Notes: a model not told the origin generated them from the sequence alone. A stretch of 64,000 nucleotides of DNA from Streptomyces decoyicus (GCF_019880305.1 NZ_CP082301.1:4712001-4776000), one strand, 5' to 3'. Positions 50,592 to 59,307 are shown, counted from the stretch's first letter. Translations and numbers: made by a program.

Positions 50592-50989
50592 CCCGCCCGG
50601 AGCCCGGAGCCCGGAGCCCGGAGCCCGGAGCCTGGGGCCCGCCGCCCAGCGCCCGAGGCTCGTCGTCGTCCCCAGCCCAGCCCAGCCCAGCCCATGGCCC
50701 GGCCCTGTACCTGAAGCTCAGCGCCCCAGCCCAAGGCCCCGCCCTGGGTCCGAGGCGCAGCGCCCCAGCCAGCCCAAGGCCCGCCGCCCAGCGTCCAAGG
50801 CTCAGCGCCCCAGCCCATGCCCGTCGCCCTGAGCCCGTGGCCGTAGCCCTGCCCCGAAGTCCAAGGCCCGGCGTCCCGAGCCCCATTGCCGCCCCTGAGC
50901 CCCACCGCAGCTACGGGCCTCACCACCGCCCCGCGCCCAGCACTCCCAAGACCACGCCCACCCCGGCGCCATCCCCCTACGCGGCGCCA
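50592..50989. repeat. low-complexity minisatellite region
   Basis: About 400 bp of C/G-rich short repeats: five copies of GGAGCCC/CGGAGCC (50601-50635), four to five CCCAG pentamers (50672-50694), and three AGCGCCCCAGCC-type units (50726-50815). No gene is supported; open frames run through on every strand only because stop codons are rare in the repeats. Confidence 0.8.
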
Positions 50990-52552
50990 TCACCCCCCAA
51001 CACGGCGCACGAAATCCACGAACTCCTTGACGGCCGCTCGTATCTCTCCCTCCGTCCAGTCCATGGCGGACGCGGAAACCGTCACCTCGGTCAGTGCCAC
51101 GCCGGGCGGGCCGGCCGGGGTGGGCTCGAACCAGCGCTGGAACACCGCTGTCCCGGTTTCCTCCGCCTGGCGCACGACGGCCTCGTCGAGCAGCTCGGGC
51201 GGGTGCGGCAGCCACACGTGGAACTGATGGGTGTGCGGCACCTCCGGGTGCACCCTGAACCACGGGACACCGGCCTCGGCCAGGCCCTCGCCCAGCGCGC
51301 GGGCCACGACCTTCGCATGGGCCACGTACTCCGGCAGCCGTGGCAGCTCACGGTCCAGACCGATCAGCGCGGCCAGCGCGGCCGGCCACTGCTGGAACAG
51401 CTGACCGCCATACCGGTGCCGCCAGACCCGTGCCTCCTCGACGAAGTCCTCGGTGCCCGCGAGCGCGGCGCCCGATATGCCGTCCAGTGACTTGTAGAAG
51501 GAGACGTACACGCTGTCCGCGAGGGCCGCTATCTCCGGGAGCGAACGGCCGAAGTGCGGGCCGCACTCCCACAGTCGCGCGCCGTCGAAGTGCACCACCG
51601 CATCACGGTCCCGCGCCGCTGCCACCACCGCGGTCAGCTCGTCCCACGACGGCAGGACGAATCCGGCCTCCCGCAGCGGGAGTTCGAGTGCAAGGGCTCC
51701 GAACGGCTCCGCCAGCTCGTATATCTCCGCGGCGGTCGGCAGCCGCGGTGCGTTCGTCGGATGCACCATGCGCAGCCCGCTGACCACCGCATAGGCGTCG
51801 CGCTCATGCATCTCCAGATGCGACAGCCGATGGCCGGCGACCGTTGCGTTGCCCGTACGCCCCGCCCAGCAGCGCAGCGCCACCTGCTGGGCCATCGTGC
51901 CGGTCGGGAAGAAGGCGGCGGCCTCGGTCCCCAGGGCGTCGGCGGTCCGGCGCTCCAGTTCGCCGACCATGCTGTCGTCGTTGCCGTAGAAGTCCGGCCG
52001 GTTGTCCAGGTCGTACGCGGCCGGAGCATCGGCCACCAGGCGGTCCAGTCGCTCGCGGAGGGTCTCCAGGAACACGTCTCCCGCCAGCATGCGCTCCGAG
52101 CCGCGGAAGGCCGCCAGCCTCCGGGCCCGCTTCGCCGCCTCGGCACTCGTCCCGGCCTGCGCGCCACCCGAGGCCCTGTCGGTGGCACTGCCTGAACCCT
52201 CCACGGCCGCCCCGCTCGAAGCGTCATCCGACGCGCGCCCCGAAGTACGCCCAGCAGTTCCCCCCGAGCCTCCCCGCACCGCCCCGCCCGTAGTGCGCCC
52301 CGCATCGCCACCCGAGACTTCTCGCGACCCGGACCCCGGCCCCGACCCCGAGCCGGATCCCGACCCCGAGCCGGATCCCGACCCCGAGCCGGATCCCGAC
52401 CCCGAGCCGGATCCCGACCCCGAGCCGGATCCCGACCCCGAGCCGGATCCCGACCCCGAGCCGGATCCCGACCCCGAGCCGGATCCCGACCCCGACCCCG
52501 AGCCGGATCCCGAGTCAGTGACGCCGTCGTCCGCTTCCGTCATGCGCCTCAT
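50990..52552 (-). CDS. threonine aldolase/beta-eliminating lyase-family enzyme with Gly-Ser repeat N-terminus
   Basis: 520 residues. Residues about 15-75 are almost pure Gly-Ser, encoded by nine 18-bp tandem repeats; residues 75-140 are Ser/Gly/Ala-rich. The PLP fold-type I domain (about 150-515) is of the beta-eliminating lyase/threonine aldolase family: FFPTGTMAQQVALR, ATVAGHRLSHLEMHE, VVHFDGARLWECG, and the Schiff-base Lys in SVYVSFYKSLDGISGAAL. It probably cleaves beta-hydroxy amino acids such as threonine; exact substrate unknown. The start at 52552 (MRRMTEADD) follows GGGGG; much longer upstream frames are unsupported. It is divergent from the panC operon. Confidence 0.88.
   Translation of the reverse strand: MRRMTEADDGVTDSGSGSGSGSGSGSGSGSGSGSGSGSGSGSGSGSGSGSGSGSGSGSGSGSGSGSGSGSGPGSGSREVSGGDAGRTTGGAVRGGSGGTAGRTSGRASDDASSGAAVEGSGSATDRASGGAQAGTSAEAAKRARRLAAFRGSERMLAGDVFLETLRERLDRLVADAPAAYDLDNRPDFYGNDDSMVGELERRTADALGTEAAAFFPTGTMAQQVALRCWAGRTGNATVAGHRLSHLEMHERDAYAVVSGLRMVHPTNAPRLPTAAEIYELAEPFGALALELPLREAGFVLPSWDELTAVVAAARDRDAVVHFDGARLWECGPHFGRSLPEIAALADSVYVSFYKSLDGISGAALAGTEDFVEEARVWRHRYGGQLFQQWPAALAALIGLDRELPRLPEYVAHAKVVARALGEGLAEAGVPWFRVHPEVPHTHQFHVWLPHPPELLDEAVVRQAEETGTAVFQRWFEPTPAGPPGVALTEVTVSASAMDWTEGEIRAAVKEFVDFVRRVGG
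52333..52515. repeat. 18-bp tandem repeats encoding a Gly-Ser tract
   Basis: The unit AGCCGGATCCCGACCCCG starts at 52351, 52369, 52387, 52405, 52423, 52441, 52459 and 52477, with a ninth at 52501 after a 6-bp insertion. The identical copies imply recent expansion. On the minus strand each codes for Gly-Ser-Gly-Ser-Gly-Ser inside the threonine-aldolase-like protein. Confidence 0.95.
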
Positions 52553-52768
52553 ATGCCCCCCTGGCTGCTGTTTCCCTGACGCTTTCTGCGCTTCGTTGCA
52601 CCGAGCATGGCGCAGTCCCGCGTGGCGCCGCGACCCCTGTGGATAAGTCCCGCGCGAGACCCCGGTCTCACCTTTCGCACAGCTCTGAAGACCGCCGGAA
52701 ACACTCGCGTAGCATGGCGATGAATCGTCCGGTACCCCCCGCGGACTGGAACGGAAGGCCATCGCCGC

Positions 52769-53857
52769 GTGAACGCAATGCCACCCACCGAGGCCCAGGA
52801 CCGCCCCGCCCGGCTGACCGTCGGAGTCGTCGGTGCGGGCCGTGTCGGGCCCGCCCTCGCCGCTTCGCTCCAGCTCGCAGGGCATCGCCCGGTTGCCGTG
52901 TCGGGCGTCTCCGACGCCTCCGTACGACGCGCCGCCGAGCTGCTGCCCGATGTCCCGCTGGTCACCCCGGCCGAGGTGCTCGCCCGTGCCGACCTTGTCC
53001 TGCTGACCGTCCCCGACGACGCCCTCGCCGACCTGGTGAGCGGCCTCGCCGAGACCGGCGCCGTACGGCCCGGCCAGCTGCTGGTGCACACCTCTGGCCG
53101 GTTCGGCACCGCCGTGCTGGACCCGGCCACCCGTGCCGGCGCCCTGCCCCTCGCCCTGCACCCGGCCATGACGTTCACCGGCACCTCCGTGGACGTCCAG
53201 CGGCTGGCCGGCTGCTCGTTCGGTGTGACCTCGCCCGACGAGCTGCGGATGGCCGCCGAAGCGCTGGTCATCGAGATGGGCGGGGAGCCCGAGTGGATCG
53301 CGGAATCAGCCCGTCCGCTCTACCACGCGGCGCTCGCCATCGGCGCAAACCACCTGGTCACGCTCGTGGCCCAGTCGATGGAGCTGCTCCATGACGCGGG
53401 CGTGCAGGCCCCGGACCGGATGCTGGGGCCGCTGCTCGGCGCCGCCCTGGACAACGCGCTGCGGTCCGGTGACGCGGCGCTGACCGGCCCGGTCGCACGG
53501 GGTGACGCCGGCACCGTCGCCGCCCATATCGCGGAGCTGCGCCGGCATGCGCCGCAGAGCGTCGCCGGATATGTCGCCATGGCCCGTACGACCGCGGACC
53601 GGGCGCTGGACCACGGTCTGCTGAAGCCGGAACTGGCCGAGGACCTGCTCGATGTGCTCGCCGACCACGGCGACGGCCCCGCCCCCGCACGGGGCACCTC
53701 TGCCCCAGACACCCCCGGTCCCCACACCTCCGGCCCGGACCCCGACACCCCCGGCTCCGACACCTCCGGCTCCGACACCTCCGGCTCCGACACCTCCGGC
53801 CCGGACCCCGACGCGCCCGACACCCCCGACCACGGCCCCGAGGAAGGCGACCGATGA
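52769..53857 (+). CDS. Rossmann-fold DUF2520 protein, candidate PanG-type ketopantoate reductase
   Basis: 362 residues. An N-terminal NAD(P)-binding Rossmann domain (LTVGVVGAGRVGPALAASLQLAGHRPVAVSG) precedes a helical DUF2520 domain (about 150-290; LALHPAMTFTG, CSFGVTSPDE, HHAALAIGANHLV-like helix YHAALAIGANHLVTLVAQS). The C-terminal 55 residues are DTSGS/DTPG low-complexity repeats (53744-53803). DUF2520 proteins include PanG, an alternative ketopantoate reductase; overlap with panC (ATGA at 53854) fits that role. Assignment is by family and context. Confidence 0.85.
   Translation: MNAMPPTEAQDRPARLTVGVVGAGRVGPALAASLQLAGHRPVAVSGVSDASVRRAAELLPDVPLVTPAEVLARADLVLLTVPDDALADLVSGLAETGAVRPGQLLVHTSGRFGTAVLDPATRAGALPLALHPAMTFTGTSVDVQRLAGCSFGVTSPDELRMAAEALVIEMGGEPEWIAESARPLYHAALAIGANHLVTLVAQSMELLHDAGVQAPDRMLGPLLGAALDNALRSGDAALTGPVARGDAGTVAAHIAELRRHAPQSVAGYVAMARTTADRALDHGLLKPELAEDLLDVLADHGDGPAPARGTSAPDTPGPHTSGPDPDTPGSDTSGSDTSGSDTSGPDPDAPDTPDHGPEEGDR
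53744..53803. repeat. 15-bp tandem repeats encoding DTSGS
   Basis: GACACCTCCGGCTCC-type units start at 53744, 53759, 53774 and 53789, encoding Asp-Thr-Ser/Pro-Gly-Ser in the C-terminus of the DUF2520 protein. Confidence 0.85.
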
Positions 53858-55215
53858 CCTCCTCGCCGCTGAGCCCCCACCCGGACCAGCCCGCGAACGC
53901 GAGCCACCCCACCCGGACCGTCGACGCGGGCCACCAGGCCCGGACCGCGGACGCAAGCCACGCCGCCCCGCCCGCGGACGCAAGCCACCCCGCCCACCTC
54001 GTCCACACCGCCACCGCCCTCCGCGACCTGCCGCGCGGCACCGGTGTCCGCGCCGTCGTCATGACCATGGGCGCCCTGCACGAGGGCCACGCCACCTTGA
54101 TCCGTACCGCCCGCCGCCGGGTCGGGCCCGAGGGGCAGGTCGTCGTCACGGTCTTCGTCAATCCGCTGCAATTCGGCGCCGGGGAGGACCTCGACCGCTA
54201 TCCGCGCACCCTGGACGCGGATGTCGAGCTGGCCGCCGCGGCGGGCGCGGACGTGGTCTTCGCGCCGTCCGTCGACGAGGTCTACCCGGGCGGAGAACCG
54301 CAGATCCGGATCGCCGCGGGCCCCATGGGCACCCTCCTGGAGGGCGCCAGCCGCCCCGGGCATTTCGACGGAGTGCTGACCGTCGTCGCCAAGCTGCTGC
54401 ATCTGACGGCACCGGACCTCGCCTTCTACGGGCAGAAGGACGCCCAGCAGCTCGCGGTCATCACGCGGATGGCCGCCGACCTCAACTTCCCCGTCGAGAT
54501 CGTCGGCGTCCCCACGGTGCGAGAGGACGACGGACTCGCCCTCTCCAGCCGCAACCGCTACCTCTCCGGCCCCGAGCGCTGCACGGCGCTCGCGCTGTCG
54601 GCGGCGCTGTTCGCGGCCCGCGACCGGCTCGCCGCCGAGGAGGCGCTGCGCGTCCGCGCCGCCTCCGTGGGCCACCACCCGGCGCCGGACCGTGCCGCGG
54701 CGCTGGCCGCCCTCGGCGAGGACCGGGCCGCCGCCGACGCACATGCCGTCGCCTACGCCGCCGCGGGCGCCCTGCACGGTCCGGCGGTGGCGCGCGCCGC
54801 GGCCCGCGCGGTGCTGGACGACGCCGCCCGTCTGGACCCGCCGCTCACGCTCGACTACCTGGCCCTGGTCGACCCGTCGGACTTCACCGAGGTCCCGGAC
54901 GCGTACGAGGGCGAGGCCATCCTCGCGGTCGCCGCCAAGGTAGGCACCACCCGGCTCATCGACAACATCCGCCTCGTCTTCGGCGCCGGGCGACCGGAGG
55001 CGACGGCTGCCCACCAGGGCGGAGCCACCACCGAAGCGTCGGACACGGCGGACACGGCGGATAAGGCAGATACGGCGGACACCGTGGACACCGTCACATC
55101 CGTCGCTGCCGCTCCCTCCCCTGCCGCTCCCTCCCCTTCCGCCCCCTCCGTCACCTCCACCCCGCCCACCACACCCCCGACCACCCCCCAAGGCCCCCTC
55201 GGAGCGACCCGATGA
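53854..55215 (+). CDS. panC: pantothenate synthetase with low-complexity extensions
   Basis: 453 residues; typical PanC is about 280-330. The catalytic core (about 50-375) has VVMTMGALHEGHATLI (HIGH-like motif), VFVNPLQFGAGEDLDRYPRT, YGQKDAQQLAVI, DDGLALSSRNRYL and LALVDPSDF. It joins pantoate and beta-alanine using ATP. The first 48 residues carry repeated ADASHPA-like units and the last 80 a TADTADKADTADTVD tract with Ser/Thr/Pro. ATG at 53854 overlaps the previous stop. It is followed by nadB with another ATGA overlap. Confidence 0.94.
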   Translation: MTSSPLSPHPDQPANASHPTRTVDAGHQARTADASHAAPPADASHPAHLVHTATALRDLPRGTGVRAVVMTMGALHEGHATLIRTARRRVGPEGQVVVTVFVNPLQFGAGEDLDRYPRTLDADVELAAAAGADVVFAPSVDEVYPGGEPQIRIAAGPMGTLLEGASRPGHFDGVLTVVAKLLHLTAPDLAFYGQKDAQQLAVITRMAADLNFPVEIVGVPTVREDDGLALSSRNRYLSGPERCTALALSAALFAARDRLAAEEALRVRAASVGHHPAPDRAAALAALGEDRAAADAHAVAYAAAGALHGPAVARAAARAVLDDAARLDPPLTLDYLALVDPSDFTEVPDAYEGEAILAVAAKVGTTRLIDNIRLVFGAGRPEATAAHQGGATTEASDTADTADKADTADTVDTVTSVAAAPSPAAPSPSAPSVTSTPPTTPPTTPQGPLGATR

Positions 55216-57194
55216 CCGCCACCGGAACAGCTACCGGCACCGGCCCCGTCTCAAGCACCGGCATACGTCTGAACGCCCCGGCCCCGGGCTGGGCCATCGA
55301 GGCGGACGTCGTGGTCGTGGGCTCCGGGGTGGCCGGGCTGACCGCCGCGCTGCGCTGCGCCGCGGCCGGCCGCCGCACCGTCGTCGTCACCAAGGCCCGC
55401 CTGGACGACGGCTCCACTCGCTGGGCGCAGGGCGGTATCGCGGCGGCTCTCGGCGACGGCGACACCCCCGAGCAGCATCTGGCCGACACCCTCGTGGCCG
55501 GCGCCGGACTGTGCGACGAGACGGCCGTACGGGCCCTGGTCACCGAAGGCCCGGCCGCCGTCCACCGGCTGATCAGCACCGGCGCCCGCTTCGACACCGC
55601 ACCGGGCAGCGACGAAGTAGCCCTCACCCGCGAAGGCGGCCACCACCGCCGCCGTATCGCGCACGCCGGCGGCGACGCCACCGGGGCCGAGATCTCCCGC
55701 GCGCTCGTCGAGGCGGTCCGCGCGGCCGGGCTGCGCACCATCGAGAACGCCCTCGTCCTCGACCTGCTCACGGACGCCGACGGCCACACGTCCGGCGTCA
55801 CCCTGCACGTCATGGGGGAGGGCCAGCACGACGGGGTCGGGGCCGTACACGCCCCCGCGGTGGTGCTCGCCACCGGAGGCATGGGCCAGGTCTTCTCCGC
55901 GACCACCAACCCGGCGGTCTCCACCGGCGACGGCGTGGCCCTGGCACTCCGCGCCGGCGCCGAGGTGTCCGACCTGGAATTCGTCCAATTCCACCCCACC
56001 GTCCTGTATTTGGGCCCGGAAGCGGAGGGCCAGCAGCCGCTGATCTCCGAGGCCGTACGGGGCGAGGGCGCCCACCTCGTCGACGCCGACGGCACCCGCT
56101 TCATGGTCGGTCAGCATGAACTCGCCGAACTGGCGCCGCGTGACATCGTCGCCAAGGCGATCATGCGCCAGGCCCACGAACAGGGCGTCGAGCACATGTA
56201 CTTGGACGGCCGGCACTTCGGCGCCCAGATGTGGGAGACCCGTTTCCCGACCATCCTCGCCGCCTGCCGCAGCCACGGCATCGACCCGGTCACCGCGCCG
56301 ATACCGGTCGCCCCCGCCGCGCACTACGCCTCCGGCGGCGTACGCACCGATCTGCGCGGGCGCACCACGGTCCCCGGCCTCTACGCGTGCGGCGAGGTCG
56401 CCTGCACCGGCGTCCACGGCGCCAACCGGCTCGCCTCCAACTCCCTCCTGGAAGGCCTGGTCTTCGCGGAGCGGATCGCGTCGGACATCGCCTCGGAAAC
56501 CGCCGCGAGCGGCGCCGCGGACCACCCGGCCGGCCCGGCTCCGGCGTCCATCCCTTCCACGCCTTCCACGCCTTCCAGCTCTTCCGCTTCCACCGCTTCC
56601 ACGCCGTCCGCCCCGCGCACCACCCTTCCGCTCCTCGCCCCCGAGGCCCGGATCACTGTGCAGCGGATCATGACCGCCGGTGCCGGCGTGCTGCGCAGCG
56701 CCGAGAGCCTCGCCCGCGCCGCCGCCGAACTGGACCGCATCCACCGCGAGGCGGCCGGGAGAAACGGCGCAACGGGCACCCGCGAACCGGCCGACGGGAC
56801 GCTCTCCGGAAGCACCGGAAGCACCGGAAGCACCGGAAGCACCGGAAGCACCGGAAGCACCGGGAGTACCGGCAGCACTGGGAGTACCGGCAGCACCGAG
56901 AGCACCGGAAGCACCACGAGCGCCGGAAGCGCCGACGCCGCCCCCGCCGACCGCAAGGCCCCCGAGCCCGGTGTGGAAGCCTGGGAGGCGACCAACCTCC
57001 TGTGCGTCGCCCGGGTACTGGTCGCCGCGGCGCAGCGCCGTGCGGAGACCCGCGGCTGCCACTGGCGCGAGGACCACCCGGACCGTGACGATGCCTCCTG
57101 GCGCCGGCACTTCCGCATCACCCTGGATGCGGACCGCGCGTTGATCCTCCATACGACGGCGACCGCCGATTTCCCGCCGACCACGGCCCCCTGA
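55212..57194 (+). CDS. nadB: L-aspartate oxidase with inserted Ser/Thr/Gly repeats
   Basis: 660 residues; usual NadB is about 540. The FAD-binding domain VVVVGSGVAGLTAALRCAAAGRRTVVVTKA is near residue 37, with WAQGGIAAAL, VVLATGGMGQVF, EFVQFHPTVLY, LYACGEVACTGVHGANRLASNSLLEGLVFAERIA downstream. Two low-complexity inserts occur: SIPSTPSTPSSSS (about 437-460) and a Gly-Ser-Thr tract of about 45 residues (about 533-580), before the C-terminal helical domain. It oxidises aspartate to iminoaspartate for quinolinate synthesis; the partner NadA is not in the window. Confidence 0.95.
   Translation: MTATGTATGTGPVSSTGIRLNAPAPGWAIEADVVVVGSGVAGLTAALRCAAAGRRTVVVTKARLDDGSTRWAQGGIAAALGDGDTPEQHLADTLVAGAGLCDETAVRALVTEGPAAVHRLISTGARFDTAPGSDEVALTREGGHHRRRIAHAGGDATGAEISRALVEAVRAAGLRTIENALVLDLLTDADGHTSGVTLHVMGEGQHDGVGAVHAPAVVLATGGMGQVFSATTNPAVSTGDGVALALRAGAEVSDLEFVQFHPTVLYLGPEAEGQQPLISEAVRGEGAHLVDADGTRFMVGQHELAELAPRDIVAKAIMRQAHEQGVEHMYLDGRHFGAQMWETRFPTILAACRSHGIDPVTAPIPVAPAAHYASGGVRTDLRGRTTVPGLYACGEVACTGVHGANRLASNSLLEGLVFAERIASDIASETAASGAADHPAGPAPASIPSTPSTPSSSSASTASTPSAPRTTLPLLAPEARITVQRIMTAGAGVLRSAESLARAAAELDRIHREAAGRNGATGTREPADGTLSGSTGSTGSTGSTGSTGSTGSTGSTGSTGSTESTGSTTSAGSADAAPADRKAPEPGVEAWEATNLLCVARVLVAAAQRRAETRGCHWREDHPDRDDASWRRHFRITLDADRALILHTTATADFPPTTAP
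56808..56934. repeat. 9-bp tandem repeats encoding Gly-Ser-Thr in nadB
   Basis: GGAAGCACC-type units run from 56808 to about 56934 (around 14 units; first five identical, later ones varied to GGGAGTACC, GGCAGCACT and GAGAGCACC). The array interrupts the NadB coding region without shifting frame. Confidence 0.95.
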
Positions 57195-57239
57195 CCACGG
57201 CCCCTGACCACAGGCCCACCGACCCCAGCCACCCCACCC

Positions 57240-58400
57240 ATGACCAGCGACTCACCGCCCGCCAACACAGGCCCCACCGCCTCTCTCCCCGAATACGGAG
57301 CCCAGCCCGTGAGCAGCACCCCCGACGACCTCCCCCTCCTCCAGATCGGCGGGCCCACCGGCGGTGCCTCCGCCTGGGGGTCCCCCCAGACAGCGTCTGG
57401 GGGAGGCTGCGGCGACGCCTGTGGCTGCGGCGGCGACGAGGGCGAGTACGAGCTCGACCCGCTGACCTGCGGCCTCGACCCCGACCTGGCCGCGCTCCTG
57501 GTGGCCGCCGGGCTCGACCCCGTACAGGTCGAGGACATCGCCCACCTCGCCGTCGAAGAGGACCTCGACCAGGGCGTGGACGTCACGACCGTGGCGACCG
57601 TCCCCGAGGACGCGGTCGCCACCGGCGACTTCACGGCCCGTGAGGCCGGTACGGTCGCCGGGCTGCGGATCGCCGAGGCGGTGCTGTCCATCGTGTGCAC
57701 CGATGAGTTCGCGGTCGAGCGTCATGTCGAGGACGGCGACCGGGTCGAGGCCGGCACCACGCTGCTGAGCGTCACCACCCGCACCCGCGACCTGCTCACC
57801 GGCGAGCGCAGCGCGCTGAACATCCTGTGCCGCCTGTCGGGCATCGCGACCGCGACCCGGGCCTGGGCGGATGCGCTCGAAGGCACGAAGACGAAGGTCC
57901 GTGACACCCGTAAGACGACGCCGGGACTGCGCGCCCTGGAGAAGTTCGCGGTGCGCTGCGGTGGCGGCGTCAACCACCGGATGTCGCTGTCGGACGCGGC
58001 CCTGATCAAGGACAACCACGTGGTCGCGGCGGGCGGTATCGCCGAGGCGTTCACGGCCGTACGGGCCGAGTTCCCCGGGGTGCCGATCGAGGTGGAGGTC
58101 GACCGGATCGACCAGATCCCGCCGATCCTCGCCGAGGGTGCCGATCTGATCCTGCTGGACAACTTCACCCCGGAGCAGACCCGGGAGGCGGTGGAGCTGG
58201 TCGCCGGCCGCGCCATCCTGGAGTCGTCGGGCCGCCTCACGCTGGACAACGCCGGCGCCTACGCGGCCACCGGTGTCGACTACTTCGCGGTGGGCGCGCT
58301 CACGCACTCCTCCCCGATCCTCGACATCGGCCTCGACCTGCGCGAGGACGAGGGGCAGGGTCCCCAGGGCGCGGACGACGCCGTGCGTGAGGACCGCTGA
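57240..58400 (+). CDS. nadC: nicotinate-nucleotide pyrophosphorylase (quinolinate phosphoribosyltransferase)
   Basis: 386 residues. The first 75 residues form a Cys/Gly-rich extension (GGGCGDACGCGGDEGE), part of which is encoded by a palindromic repeat element (57372-57407). The QPRTase core (about 85-375) has EDLDQGVDVTTVATVPEDAVATGDFTAREAGTVAGL, RKTTPGLRALEKFAVRCGGGVNHRMSLSDAALIKDNHV and DLILLDNFTPEQ. It converts quinolinate to NaMN. It lies 45 bp after nadB and 109 bp before coaX. Confidence 0.95.
   Translation: MTSDSPPANTGPTASLPEYGAQPVSSTPDDLPLLQIGGPTGGASAWGSPQTASGGGCGDACGCGGDEGEYELDPLTCGLDPDLAALLVAAGLDPVQVEDIAHLAVEEDLDQGVDVTTVATVPEDAVATGDFTAREAGTVAGLRIAEAVLSIVCTDEFAVERHVEDGDRVEAGTTLLSVTTRTRDLLTGERSALNILCRLSGIATATRAWADALEGTKTKVRDTRKTTPGLRALEKFAVRCGGGVNHRMSLSDAALIKDNHVVAAGGIAEAFTAVRAEFPGVPIEVEVDRIDQIPPILAEGADLILLDNFTPEQTREAVELVAGRAILESSGRLTLDNAGAYAATGVDYFAVGALTHSSPILDIGLDLREDEGQGPQGADDAVREDR
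57372..57407. repeat. Streptomyces-type GGGGGTCCCCCCAG...CTGGGGGAG element inside nadC
   Basis: TCCCCCCAGAC (57381-57391) and GTCTGGGGGA (57395-57404) form a hairpin with an AGC loop, preceded by GCCTGGGGG. The shape matches a palindromic repeat family common between Streptomyces genes. Here it encodes AWGSPQTASGGG in frame. Confidence 0.65.
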
Positions 58401-58405
58401 CCGCC

Positions 58406-58438
58406 ATGCTGCTGATCATCGACGCAGGCAACACCCGC
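58406..58438 (+). repeat. partial duplication of the coaX 5' end
   Basis: This 33-bp segment matches coaX 58510-58542 at 29 of 33 positions (ATGCTGCTGA...ATCGACG...GGCAACACCC), including the start codon. Read in its own frame it gives MLLIIDAGNTR, then unrelated sequence, and stops at 58517-58519 across the real coaX start. Either a relic of tandem duplication or a leader peptide; a relic is more likely. Confidence 0.8.
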
Positions 58439-58509
58439 CCGCCCGTCGTCCCGCCTGTCACCCCGGGCGAGCCCTTCGTGCGTGACGTGAACCGGAGGCG
58501 GTGCGGAGC

Positions 58510-59307
58510 ATGCTGCTGACCATCGACGTGGGCAACACCCACACCGTGCTCGGCCTCTTCGACGGCGAGGAGATCGTCGAGCACTGGCGGATCTCCACCG
58601 ACGCCCGGCGCACCGCCGACGAGCTCGCCGTCCTCCTCCAGGGCCTGATGGGCATGCACCCGCTGCTCGGCGACGACCTGGGCGACGGCATCGAGGGCAT
58701 CTCCATCTGCTCCACGGTGCCCTCCGTCCTGCACGAGCTGCGCGAGGTGACCCGCCGCTACTACGGCGATGTGCCCGCCGTCCTGGTGGAGCCGGGCGTC
58801 AAGACGGGCGTGCCGATCCTCATGGACAACCCGAAGGAGGTCGGCGCCGACCGGATCATCAACGCCCTGGCGGCCGTCGAGCTCTACGGCGGCCCCGCGG
58901 TGGTCGTCGACTTCGGTACGGCCACCACCTTCGACGCGGTCAGTGCGCGCGGCGAGTACGTCGGCGGCGTGATCGCACCGGGCATCGAGATCTCCGTGGA
59001 CGCGCTGGGCGTCAAGGGCGCCCAGCTCCGCAAGATCGAACTGGCCCGGCCGCGCAGCGTCATCGGCAAGAACACCGTGGAGGCCATGCAGTCCGGCATC
59101 CTCTACGGCTTCACGGGCCAGGTCGACGGTGTGGTGCAGCGCATGGCGCGGGAGCTGGCCGAGGACCCGGACGAGGTGACCGTGATCGCCACCGGCGGGC
59201 TGGCGCCGATGGTGCTCGGTGAGTCGTCGGTGATCGACGCCCACGAGCCGTGGCTCACCCTCATCGGCCTGCGGCTGGTCTACGAGCGGAACATCGCCCG
59301 GTCGTAG
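58510..59307 (+). CDS. coaX: type III pantothenate kinase
   Basis: 265 residues, the standard CoaX length. The ASKHA-fold motifs are MLLTIDVGNTHTVLGLFDG (phosphate 1), PGVKTGVPI, NPKEVGADRIINALAA, VVVDFGTATTFDAVSA (phosphate 2) and GGVIAPGIEISVDAL. It phosphorylates pantothenate, the first step from PanC's product to coenzyme A, so the operon couples pantothenate and NAD biosynthesis. ATG at 58510 is chosen over GTG 58501, which sits too close to GGAGG. Confidence 0.95.
   Translation: MLLTIDVGNTHTVLGLFDGEEIVEHWRISTDARRTADELAVLLQGLMGMHPLLGDDLGDGIEGISICSTVPSVLHELREVTRRYYGDVPAVLVEPGVKTGVPILMDNPKEVGADRIINALAAVELYGGPAVVVDFGTATTFDAVSARGEYVGGVIAPGIEISVDALGVKGAQLRKIELARPRSVIGKNTVEAMQSGILYGFTGQVDGVVQRMARELAEDPDEVTVIATGGLAPMVLGESSVIDAHEPWLTLIGLRLVYERNIARS

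Noticed and set aside
50592..50989. Pro/Ala/Arg-rich frames in the minisatellite
   Set aside because: Open frames arise from repeats lacking stop codons and have no start signals or conserved sequence.
52002..52646. Plus-strand frame encoding Asp-Pro-Glu-Pro repeats
   Set aside because: It is the antisense of the Gly-Ser tract and the PLP-enzyme N-terminus; no ribosome-binding site or conserved domain is seen.
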